Assembly: GCA_035575715.1 (NCBI GenBank)
Contig: DATLXN010000015.1
Location: 55,818-119,817, forward strand
Reading direction: 5' to 3'
DNA: 64,000 nt
Source of the DNA: JACCSI01 sp035575715
GTDB taxonomy: Bacteria > Acidobacteriota > Vicinamibacteria > Vicinamibacterales > UBA2999
The translations under genes and the position numbers were made by a program. Shown one piece after another: positions 34,274 through 41,843 of the stretch (its first letter is position 1; the number at the start of each line of letters is the position of its first letter). The notes below the pieces were generated by a model. That model did not search any database. It worked only from the letters and a program-made list of their open reading frames with translations, and had not been told where the DNA came from.

Positions 34274-34629
34274 GACTCGGCGACTGCGCCGCCTCGCAGG
34301 ACCCGCGGCGCTCCGCGCCCCGGGCGGGACACGCGGCCCGCAGCATTATCGCCGGGCGCGTGCAGGACGGCCGCCGTTCGGCGGCCGTGAAACCTACCTG
34401 AAGGGGAACACCTCCGGGGAGCTGGTGAATTGCGAAGCCGAATTCTTACGGCCGCCGAACGGCGGCCATCCTGCACGCGCGCGAAGCGCCGCGTGTCGTG
34501 CCGGTCGCGCGAAGCGGTCAACCGGTCGTGCACGTCAGCGAAGCAGCGTGTCCTGTTGACCGCCGCGTGTCGTGCCAGTCGCGCGAAGCGACGACCGGTC
34601 CTGCTCGCGAGGGTGCTCGCGAGTCCTAC
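34270..34629. repeat. 360-bp nested inverted/direct repeat block
   Basis: This gene-free stretch is almost entirely repeat. Outer 10-bp arms GTAGGACTCG (34270-34279) and its complement (34620-34629); then GCAGGACC (34296-34303) with GGTCCTGC (34597-34604); a 15-bp pair 34304-34318/34479-34493 (14 matches); and central 33-bp arms 34356-34388/34448-34480 (32 matches), each containing the hairpin GGCCGCCG-TT-CGGCGGCC. A 29-bp direct repeat is at 34488-34516 and 34562-34590 (28 matches). The outer arm overlaps the stop of the propeller gene. Confidence 0.88.
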
Positions 34630-34632
34630 ACG

Positions 34633-35514
34633 CTACACGGCAGTTAGTCCGTCATCGCCCGCGGCGGGCGATTTGACGGGGGCGGGCGGGCGCTTGGCTA
34701 CCGGTAAGGGGCTTGGCAAGGATTGCGACGAGGGCCGCCGTGGCGGCGCCAGCAGGTATAAGTCGTAATCAGGCCGGCCCTTGACGGTTGTTGACGTCAC
34801 CAACCAGACGACGTTGACGGCGACGGGCAACCCACCGGAAATGGCCGGCGCGAAACGCGCACGCGACGCGGCCTGCAACATTGCTATCAGCACTTCGGGC
34901 TTCACGTGTAAGGCGGCGGCTTGTTCGGCGAGCACGGCGAGATTCTGGATGCGACCCTCGCGGGTGACGACCGCGGAGAGGGCAAGTTCTGCGTCGTGTT
35001 CCGAAACGGGCATCGGCAATTCGAACAGCGCTCGTGGCGCGCTCATCGTGTCGGCCAGTTGCACGGGGTTGTCATTCGAGCCTTGATTGGCGAGCGCGGT
35101 GATGATGCCGGCCAGCGACTCCGGCTTCTCGTCGCTGGCGGCATGCAGGACCCCGGCCGACGCCACGACACAAAACACCAACGCCGCGGTGGCGCCAAGA
35201 CCAGCCCACACCCAGTGCATGTCTTCGAACAGCGTGCGCACTTGCATCGACAGAGACTGCTGCTGCTCCACCCGGACGCGGTCGAGCACAGCGCCGGCGA
35301 TGACGCCGGTATCGGCGGCCGAACGGCCAGGCACCGAGCCGGCCATGGTGCGTAAGGCATCGCCGAGGTCGGCAAGCGCTGCCGCTTCGAGGCGGCAGGC
35401 GACGCATGCCTGCAGGTGGCTCTGGATCAGAATCTGCGCATCGATCGACAACTCGCCGTCGTGATATTCAGACAGCTCGGCGCGGACGCTGGCGCACGGG
35501 ACCTGATGCCTCAT
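34633..35514 (-). CDS. Anti-sigma factor with zinc-finger N-terminus
   Basis: 293 aa. The N-terminal zf-HC2 (ZAS) motif has H-x3-C-x2-C in HLQACVACR near residue 36, preceded by ELSEYHDGEL. One membrane span (WAGLGATAALVFCVVASAGVL, about 95-116) puts the C-terminal 175 residues in the periplasm as the sensor. It ends in a Pro-rich tail. It overlaps the ECF sigma gene by ATGA, the usual arrangement for a sigma/anti-sigma pair. The signal sensed is not evident. Confidence 0.85.
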   Translation of the reverse strand: MRHQVPCASVRAELSEYHDGELSIDAQILIQSHLQACVACRLEAAALADLGDALRTMAGSVPGRSAADTGVIAGAVLDRVRVEQQQSLSMQVRTLFEDMHWVWAGLGATAALVFCVVASAGVLHAASDEKPESLAGIITALANQGSNDNPVQLADTMSAPRALFELPMPVSEHDAELALSAVVTREGRIQNLAVLAEQAAALHVKPEVLIAMLQAASRARFAPAISGGLPVAVNVVWLVTSTTVKGRPDYDLYLLAPPRRPSSQSLPSPLPVAKRPPAPVKSPAAGDDGLTAV

Positions 35515-36164
35515 GACCGCACCTCGCGCACCTCGCGCACCTCGCGCAACTCGCGCCGGAGCGTTTGCCGCGCCCGGGTCAGCCGCGACTTGACCGTCCC
35601 TACGGCCACACTCAACGAGTCGGCAATGTCGTCGTAACTCAAGCCGTCAATCTCCCGCAGGACAATGACCGTTCGTTGATCGAACGGCAGGGCGTCCAGT
35701 GCTGCCCACAAACGGGTCGCCATTTCCTTGCGCGCAAATGCGCGGTCGGGTGCGTCGCCGTCTCCAGGTTGTCGCAGTTCGCCGTGGTCCTGCACGTGCT
35801 GTTCGAGTTGCACCTGGTCAGAACGACGACGCCTGCGCCACCAGCGCTGTCGATTGCGGGCCTGATTGATCGCGATGCGATAAATCCAGGTCTTCAGGGC
35901 GGAGTGACCGCGAAACGCGTGAAGAGTGCGGAACACACGCAGGAAGACTTCCTGCGACAGATCGAGCGCCTCGTCACGGTCGCCCATCAGGTGCAGGGCG
36001 AGTTGAAACACCATGCGCTCGTGGTTGGCGACCAGTTCGGCGCAAGCGGATTCCTCGCCGGCGGCACAACGCTGAATCAGCGCGGCTTCGCCGGTTCCAA
36101 CTTCCGACCACCCGAGTGCGCCCGCATCTTTCACAAATTGCCCGGCGATGAGTCGTGACTCCAT
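35511..36164 (-). CDS. ECF-type RNA polymerase sigma factor
   Basis: 217 aa from ATG 36164 (a TTG at 36176 also lies in frame). Region 2 (ANHERMVFQLALHLMGDRDEALDLSQEVFLRVFR, then GHSALKTWIYRIAINQARNR) and region 4 (LDALPFDQRTVIVLREIDGLSYDDIADSLSVAVGTVKSRLTRAR) are complete. A basic-acidic linker (WWRRRRRSDQ) lies between. The C-terminus ends in EVREVREVRS, encoded by four copies of a 9-bp unit (35521-35556). Regulated by the overlapping anti-sigma factor. Confidence 0.9.
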   Translation of the reverse strand: MESRLIAGQFVKDAGALGWSEVGTGEAALIQRCAAGEESACAELVANHERMVFQLALHLMGDRDEALDLSQEVFLRVFRTLHAFRGHSALKTWIYRIAINQARNRQRWWRRRRRSDQVQLEQHVQDHGELRQPGDGDAPDRAFARKEMATRLWAALDALPFDQRTVIVLREIDGLSYDDIADSLSVAVGTVKSRLTRARQTLRRELREVREVREVRS

Positions 36165-36257
36165 GCAGTCTATCAACTCCCCGCCCAGCCCGCTATTCGA
36201 CAGGAACTGGGACTGAAGAAGTTAGATCCCGACCCGGTCGGAAAGTTCCCTCAGCGC

Positions 36258-36312
36258 GAAAAAGGGCCTGCCCCTTTTTACGTAAACCGTAAAAAGGGGC
36301 AGGCCCTTTTTC
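36258..36312. repeat. REP-like hairpin element, copy 2
   Basis: A perfect 25-bp inverted repeat (36258-36282 and 36288-36312) with a 5-nt loop TAAAC. The arms contain the same 19-nt core AAAAGGGCCTGCCCCTTTT as copy 1 at 10991-11088. Here it lies between two divergent genes, so it cannot be a terminator of either; its right arm ends 9 bp before the -10 box of the TPR gene and covers the -35 position. Confidence 0.88.
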
Positions 36313-36318
36313 CGGCAG

Positions 36319-36327
36319 TGCTATTCT
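36319..36327 (+). promoter_or_regulatory. Extended -10 promoter of the TPR gene, leaderless
   Basis: TG-C-TATTCT, ending 7 nt before the ATG at 36335. The -35 position falls inside the repeat hairpin, and an extended -10 would compensate for the lack of a -35 match. Confidence 0.5.
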
Positions 36328-36334
36328 CGCGGCA

Positions 36335-37684
36335 ATGCGCCGGTATGTGGCTGCGTTATTGGTGCTGGCGGCCGCCACGGCCGCGGGGGCCGGTCTGTAC
36401 ACGGTCTACGCCAACGACCGCGATTACGCCCGTCTGATTGCCGACGGCGACCGCGCGCTGGCAGCCGAACAGCCATTCCAGGCCTTAGAAGCCTATAGCG
36501 GCGCCATTGGCCTGCGTCCCGACTCGATGGTGGCCCACCTCAAGCGCGGCATCACTTACCACGACCGCGGCGAGCTGACCGCCGCGGTCAAAGACTTGCG
36601 CCGCGCCGCTGACCTCGACCCCACCGCGACGGTGCCGGCCGAATTGTTGGGCGACACGAACCTCGCCCTGGAACGTTACGAACGCGCGGCGGAGCGTTAT
36701 CAGGCCTACCTCGCCCTCGATGATCGGACTGCGCGGGTCTGGTACAAACTCGGTCTCGCGCGGTATCGCGCCGGGGCGCCAGTGCACGCCACCGACGCGC
36801 TACGCCAGGCCGTCTCGCTGGACAAAACGCTGGCCGAAGCCCACTACCTTCTTGGTCTGTGCTTACGTGATCAAGGCCAGCTGGATCTCGCCCAGGCCTC
36901 GTTGGACACGGCCATTCGTCTCGAACCTGCGCTGACCGGTCCGCGCGAGGCGTTGGCTGGCGTGTATGCCGCGGCCGACGATCATCCGCACGCCATCGAT
37001 CAACTCGCCGCGCTCGCCGCGCTCGACCCTTCGCGCCCTGAGCGAGTCGTCGCCCTCGGCCTGGCCCACGCCCGCTCTCGTCGCCACGAAGCGGCCGTCG
37101 TCACTCTCAGCCGCGCGGTCGAGCGGTTCCCAGATGAGCCACAAGTCTACGCCGCACTCGGTCGCGTCTGGCTCGAGTCTGCCGAAGCGACGCGGGACCG
37201 CGTGGCGTTAAAGAAGGCGGTCGAAGCGCTGACCGCAGCCGCGAGCCACTCCGACGCATCGAGCGAGACACTCACCGACCTCGGTCGAGCGCACCAACTG
37301 GGCGGCGATACGGCGGCGGCCGAACGAGCGCTGCGCCAGGCGACGACACGCCTGCCGGTGCGCCCCGATGCGTTTCTCGACCTCGCCGCCCTGGCTACCC
37401 GTGGCGGCCGCGCCCAGGAAGCGCGCGACGCGTTGCTGCGTTACGCGATGCTAATTGGCGAGAGTGAACCGATCGGCGGCGTCGCGACCCAGATCGCCAC
37501 GCTGTCAATCACGCTCGGCGAACCGCGCGTCGCGCTGCGCTGGATTGAACGGGCCGAGGACGAGACGGGGGCGTCATTGGCTCTGCAGGCGCTCAGGCGA
37601 CGGGCAAAGGCGACCTCTCTCCTTACTTCCCCCGCTCCGTCTTGGGGTCGAGCCGGTCACGCAACCCATCGCCCAAAAAGTTAA
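36335..37684 (+). CDS. Tetratricopeptide-repeat protein, membrane-anchored or exported
   Basis: 449 aa. A hydrophobic N-terminus (YVAALLVLAAATAAGAGLYTVYA) acts as signal or anchor. Residues 35-420 are about ten TPR units (AYSGAIGLRPDSMVAHLKRG, AAERYQAYLALDDRTARVWYKLGLARYR, AHYLLGLCLRDQGQLDLAQASLDTAIRLEP). Function is protein-protein contact; partners unknown. The last 20 codons overlap the convergent permease gene by 62 bp and are low quality (SPAPSWGRAGHATHRPKS), as if the original stop was lost. Confidence 0.8.
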   Translation: MRRYVAALLVLAAATAAGAGLYTVYANDRDYARLIADGDRALAAEQPFQALEAYSGAIGLRPDSMVAHLKRGITYHDRGELTAAVKDLRRAADLDPTATVPAELLGDTNLALERYERAAERYQAYLALDDRTARVWYKLGLARYRAGAPVHATDALRQAVSLDKTLAEAHYLLGLCLRDQGQLDLAQASLDTAIRLEPALTGPREALAGVYAAADDHPHAIDQLAALAALDPSRPERVVALGLAHARSRRHEAAVVTLSRAVERFPDEPQVYAALGRVWLESAEATRDRVALKKAVEALTAAASHSDASSETLTDLGRAHQLGGDTAAAERALRQATTRLPVRPDAFLDLAALATRGGRAQEARDALLRYAMLIGESEPIGGVATQIATLSITLGEPRVALRWIERAEDETGASLALQALRRRAKATSLLTSPAPSWGRAGHATHRPKS

Positions 37685-38423
37685 AGCCGAGCACAACCAG
37701 TGCGAGGAAGACGCCGGGAAATACGGTGAGATGCGGTGCGTCGAGCAAGTGGGCGCGGCCGCCGTTGATCATCGTGCCCCAACTCGGGGTCGGCGGTTGC
37801 ACGCCGAGGCCGAGAAAACTCAGCGCCGCTTCAGAAAGAATCGCGCCGGCCATACCGAGGGTCGCCTGCACGGTGACCGCCGGCAAGGCCGTCGGTAAGA
37901 CGTGTCGGGTAATCGTTCGCCACGTGCCCGCGCCGAGCGCCCGGGCCGCGACGACGTACTCGAATTCGCGCGCGCGCAGGACCTGGCCACGCACCAGGCG
38001 GGCGTAGCCCACCCACCCGATTACCGTCAGCGCCATCACCACATTGCCCAGGCTGGGGCCGAGCACGGCAACCAGAGCGATCGCGAGTAGTAACCCGGGG
38101 AACGCGAGCAGGATATCCATCACGCGGCTGATCACCTGATCGATGCGCCCGCCGTAATAGCCGGCAATCGATCCCATGGCCGTGCCGACGACTCCGGACA
38201 CGCCCACGACGACGAATCCGACAAACAGCGAGACGCGCGCGCCCAGGAGGACGCGCGACAGAATGTCGCGCCCGAGTTCGTCGAGCCCGAACCAATGACC
38301 GCTAGTCGGCCCCTCTAATCGCAGCGGCAACTCCTGCGTCGCTGGATCGAACGGCACCAGCCACGGCGCGAACACCGCCGCGCCGACAATCAGGATGACC
38401 AGCGTGGCGCCGACGCGCATCAT
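37623..38423 (-). CDS. Peptide/nickel-type ABC transporter permease, DppC-like
   Basis: 266 aa inner-membrane protein with about six spans. N-terminal Dpp/Opp-type segment (FAPWLVPFDPATQE, HWFGLDELGRDILSRVLLGARVSL) and the EAA coupling loop (AARALGAGTWRTITRHVLPTALP). Partner of the DppB-like protein encoded 22 bp upstream. No ATPase or binding protein is encoded next to it. Its last 62 bp overlap the TPR gene on the other strand. Confidence 0.88.
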   Translation of the reverse strand: MMRVGATLVILIVGAAVFAPWLVPFDPATQELPLRLEGPTSGHWFGLDELGRDILSRVLLGARVSLFVGFVVVGVSGVVGTAMGSIAGYYGGRIDQVISRVMDILLAFPGLLLAIALVAVLGPSLGNVVMALTVIGWVGYARLVRGQVLRAREFEYVVAARALGAGTWRTITRHVLPTALPAVTVQATLGMAGAILSEAALSFLGLGVQPPTPSWGTMINGGRAHLLDAPHLTVFPGVFLALVVLGFNFLGDGLRDRLDPKTERGK

Positions 38424-38445
38424 GACGCTGCCCTACTCATGACGG

Positions 38446-39366
38446 CTATTCATAGCGAATCCGCGGATCGAGGACACCGTAAATCAGGTCGGTGATCAAG
38501 TTCACGGTGACGTAGGTGATCGCGATCAGCAGAATGCACCCCTGGACCAGCGGGTAGTCACGGAAGCCAATCGACTGAATCAAGAGGCGGCCGACGCCGG
38601 GCCACGCAAAAATGGTTTCGGTGATCACCGCGCCGGTCAGCACGGCGCCGAATTGCAGCCCGAGAATGGTGACCAGCGGGATCAGGCTGTTGCGTAAGGC
38701 GTGACGCAGAACCGATCGCGAGCGCGACACCCCGCGTGCCCGCGCGGCACGGACGTAGAGTTCGCGTAACTCTTCGAGCAGGCTCGCCCGGGTCATCCGC
38801 GCCAGGATTGCGGCCAGCGCCGCGCCCAGAGAAATCGCCGGCAGGATCAAGCTTTCCCACCCGCCGCGACCGGAGACCGGCAGCCAACCGAGATACACCG
38901 AAAACAAAATGGCCAGCATCGGGCCGAGCCAGAAATTGGGGATGGAAATCCCGGCCAGCGCGACGGTCATCGCGGCGTGATCCGCAATGGTGCCGCGCTT
39001 GACGGCGGCGATGATCCCGAGTGGCAGGGCGACCATCATCGCCACGAACATGGCGGCGAACGCCAGTTCGACTGTCGCCGGAACGCGTTCCGCGATCGAG
39101 CTGACGACTGGCTGACTGGTGCGAAAGGACGTGCCGAGATCGCCGCGGACCAAGCCGCTCATAAAGCGGCCATATTGCTCGGCCAGTGGGCGGTCGAGGC
39201 CAAGACGGGTGCGAAGGTCGGCGATATCTGCCGCGGAGGCGCCGTCGCCGAGCATCGCCTGGGCCGGATCGCCGGGGACCAGATGAATGAGTGAGAAGAC
39301 CAGCGTCGCGACGCCGAGAATCACCGGAATGGTCAGCAAGATCCGGCGAATCAGATAGCGGACCAC
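38446..39366 (-). CDS. Peptide/nickel-type ABC transporter permease, DppB-like
   Basis: 306 aa, six spans. Family N-terminus MVRYLIRRILLTIPVILGV and LVPGDPAQAMLG; the EAA loop is ELYVRAARARGVSRSRSVLRHALRNSLIP; the end ITDLIYGVLDPRIRYE is typical of DppB. GTG start 6 nt after a TACAAT box (39378-39373), so a leaderless mRNA is likely. Forms the channel with the DppC-like protein. Confidence 0.9.
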   Translation of the reverse strand: MVRYLIRRILLTIPVILGVATLVFSLIHLVPGDPAQAMLGDGASAADIADLRTRLGLDRPLAEQYGRFMSGLVRGDLGTSFRTSQPVVSSIAERVPATVELAFAAMFVAMMVALPLGIIAAVKRGTIADHAAMTVALAGISIPNFWLGPMLAILFSVYLGWLPVSGRGGWESLILPAISLGAALAAILARMTRASLLEELRELYVRAARARGVSRSRSVLRHALRNSLIPLVTILGLQFGAVLTGAVITETIFAWPGVGRLLIQSIGFRDYPLVQGCILLIAITYVTVNLITDLIYGVLDPRIRYE

Positions 39367-39372
39367 GCGCCC

Positions 39373-39378
39373 ATTGTA
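39373..39378 (-). promoter_or_regulatory. -10 box TACAAT of the dppB-like gene
   Basis: Minus-strand TACAAT ends 6 nt before the GTG start at 39366. No good -35 match. Confidence 0.45.
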
Positions 39379-39415
39379 GTCCGCGTCAGGGCGGAAGCCG
39401 CGTCACGCCCACGAC

Positions 39416-41731
39416 CTACTGCTTGGCCTCGCTTCTTGACGTGGGGAGATCGCCAATACCCAGCCGCCCCATCAGCTTGGCGAGGCCCTGACGGCTGAGA
39501 CCGAGATCGCGCGCCGCAGCCGCGGTGCGTCCACCCGCGCGGGCCAACGCCGCGCGCACGTATCGCTCTTCGAATTGTTTTCGGGCATCGGCAAGCGAGG
39601 CGCCGCGTTCGATCGCCGCCACGCGTGCGATATGCGCCGGCAGCGCTGACGGTCCAATCAACCGGCCGCGCGTGGCTGACACCAGCAGCGAGGCGAGGAC
39701 GTTCTGCAGCTCGCGAATATTGCCGGGCCAGTCATACGCCGCGAACGCCGCAATGGTCGACGGCGATAACACCGCACGGCTGCCGGTGCGGGCGGCGAGC
39801 CCACGCCACACATGGTCGACGAGCCCCGGCAGGTCTTCGAGACGTTCGCGCAGGGGTGGCAGCGTCACCCTGATCACGTCGAGTCGATACCACAGGTCGG
39901 CGCGGAACGTGCCGGCCGTGACTTGCGTGGCCAGCGGCCGGTTGGTCGCGGCAACAATCCGCACGTCGACTTTCCGCACCTGCGATTCCCCGACGCGGCG
40001 AATCTCACCTTCCTGCAGGGTCCGCAGCAGCTTGGCTTGCACGCGCGCGCCCAGTTCGACGACCTCGTCGAGGAACAACGTGCCACCGTTGGCTTCTTCA
40101 AAGACGCCGGCCCGCTCGGTGGCCGCGCCGGTAAAGGCCCCTCGAACATGTCCGAACAGCTCAGTTTCGACGAGTTCGTCGACCAGCGCAGCGCAGTTAA
40201 TTGCACAGAACCGGCGATCACGTCTCACGCTCCGCGAATGAATCGCGCGCGCGGCGAGTTCCTTGCCCGATCCACTCTCCCCTTCGATGACCACTGGAAA
40301 CGGGGACGCGGCCGCCCGGACAATCGCGCCGCGGACGGCGATCATCGACGCGCTCTCGCCGACCAGTTCAGGGACCGGATTCGCCATCGATGTGACCGAT
40401 GGGCGGCGTGCCAACGCCAGCCGGACGCTTGGCGCCGCAGCGGCTGCCGCGATGCCCAGCAGGGCCGACGCCTGTTGCGAGGCCACCGGCGTGCCGGCAC
40501 TCCACCGGCACCAGACCGCGCCAATCACTTCCGCGGCGTGACGCACCGGCCACGCCGATTCGACGGGCCCGTGGCCAGTTGACGGTCGGATGGCGACGCC
40601 GGTATCGATCGACCGCAACGCGAGGTCGGTCCGCGCCGCTTCCGACCCGACGCGGGACAGAATCCGAGGCGCCGTGCCCTCACGGACGACAAACGCCACA
40701 CTCGAGGCCTGCAGCCGGTCACGCAGGTAGGCGCCGACCCGCGCGAGGGCCGTCTGCTCGTCTTCGAGGTCCTGGCACAGTTGCAGCACGCCGACAAAGT
40801 CATCGACCATCTCCCACCCCCTGGCGCTGTGTTCGTTCGGGCCGGCTAACCGCGCCGCGGCCTGGTCGGCAGCGCGTGTGTGGAGTGCGGTAAGGATCGC
40901 CGCGCCGCGCGTGGCAAGCGCCGGTTCCCTGACCGTCTGTTCGACCAGCGCGCGCGCCTCGAACGGCTGATCACGCGCAGCCAGGAGCTCAGCGAGATCA
41001 AGCGCACTGGTCCCGGGGCCCGCGCCTGACGATGTCTGGAGCAGATGCGACCACCGCAGCTGGGCCTCGGCTTGCACATCTGAAGAAGAAACGGGTGCGA
41101 TGCTTCCGCCAAATGGCTCAGCGTTCTCATGCACCGAGTGGCGCAATTTCGGTCCAGTGAAGGGCCAACTGTTCGTGGCGCGCGCCAACGTTCGGACCAG
41201 CACGTGCGGACGGGCGTCGCGTTGCGCCAGCTTCACCAGCGCGACCACGGCGTCGCCAGACAGGCCCGGTGCCTCGGCAAAAATGACCAGCGAACGATTA
41301 GCCAGCCCTGTCGGCCGCAGTGCTCGTGGTTGACGCGACAACAGCGCAAGCAATTCCACGCCAATCGGTACCCAGCCGCGCACCCGTGCCTCACGCGCCA
41401 GCGCGCGGATCATGTATTGGTGATCGCACGCGTGCCGGCCGCTGAGGTCAAACGCGCGTGGCGCGCCGTGACGCGCACAGTCAAGCAACTCGATGAAGGC
41501 CGTCGTCTCCGACTCGAGCTGTGGCGGCTTGCGCCGCGGTGTCCAGTCCTCCCACACCTCGATGCGTGCGGTGTCCTGCGGTTCCAGGTCGATCAGCGTG
41601 CGCTGCTGCTCGCTGTGAAACAGCGTCGGTGTCGCGCGCCCGTCGCGCGTGCGCTTCAATTCGACGCCGTTGCCGCTCGCCAAGTCGAGGACCCGCGAGT
41701 GCCAACTGAGATAGCGATCGAAACGCAACAT
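39416..41731 (-). CDS. Sigma-54-dependent transcription activator with GAF-like domain
   Basis: 771 aa from the ATG at 41731 (the frame is open to a TTG at 41806). Residues 5-70 have a short SWHSRVLDLASGNGVEL stretch that could be a degenerate FHA domain. About 335-460 is GAF-like. The AAA+ domain has Walker A GESGSGKE near 482, the sigma-54 contact loop GAFTGA near 531, and Walker B NGGTLFLDE. A Fis-type helix-turn-helix ends the protein (GGRTAAAARDLGLSRQGLAKLM). It should activate sigma-54 promoters; none is seen nearby. Confidence 0.87.
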   Translation of the reverse strand: MLRFDRYLSWHSRVLDLASGNGVELKRTRDGRATPTLFHSEQQRTLIDLEPQDTARIEVWEDWTPRRKPPQLESETTAFIELLDCARHGAPRAFDLSGRHACDHQYMIRALAREARVRGWVPIGVELLALLSRQPRALRPTGLANRSLVIFAEAPGLSGDAVVALVKLAQRDARPHVLVRTLARATNSWPFTGPKLRHSVHENAEPFGGSIAPVSSSDVQAEAQLRWSHLLQTSSGAGPGTSALDLAELLAARDQPFEARALVEQTVREPALATRGAAILTALHTRAADQAAARLAGPNEHSARGWEMVDDFVGVLQLCQDLEDEQTALARVGAYLRDRLQASSVAFVVREGTAPRILSRVGSEAARTDLALRSIDTGVAIRPSTGHGPVESAWPVRHAAEVIGAVWCRWSAGTPVASQQASALLGIAAAAAAPSVRLALARRPSVTSMANPVPELVGESASMIAVRGAIVRAAASPFPVVIEGESGSGKELAARAIHSRSVRRDRRFCAINCAALVDELVETELFGHVRGAFTGAATERAGVFEEANGGTLFLDEVVELGARVQAKLLRTLQEGEIRRVGESQVRKVDVRIVAATNRPLATQVTAGTFRADLWYRLDVIRVTLPPLRERLEDLPGLVDHVWRGLAARTGSRAVLSPSTIAAFAAYDWPGNIRELQNVLASLLVSATRGRLIGPSALPAHIARVAAIERGASLADARKQFEERYVRAALARAGGRTAAAARDLGLSRQGLAKLMGRLGIGDLPTSRSEAKQ

Positions 41732-41828
41732 GAACCGACGCTGGTGCAAGCCGCTCGCCGCACGATTAGCTGCGTGAATCCGCGGTGTTTTACGGCGGCC
41801 CCTCAACGAACCGCGCAGGAAGTTCTAG

Positions 41829-41834
41829 TACAAT
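41829..41834 (+). promoter_or_regulatory. -10 box TACAAT of the aroC operon
   Basis: TACAAT ends 9 nt before the ATG of aroC at 41844; no -35 match is clear. Predicted transcript starts near the start codon and runs through nine tightly packed genes to bamD. Confidence 0.5.
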
Positions 41835-41843
41835 GCCTGCCCG

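Noticed and set aside
36193..36402. Minus-strand 69-aa frame across REP copy 2
   Set aside because: Its sequence is made by the repeat arms and the antisense of the TPR start.
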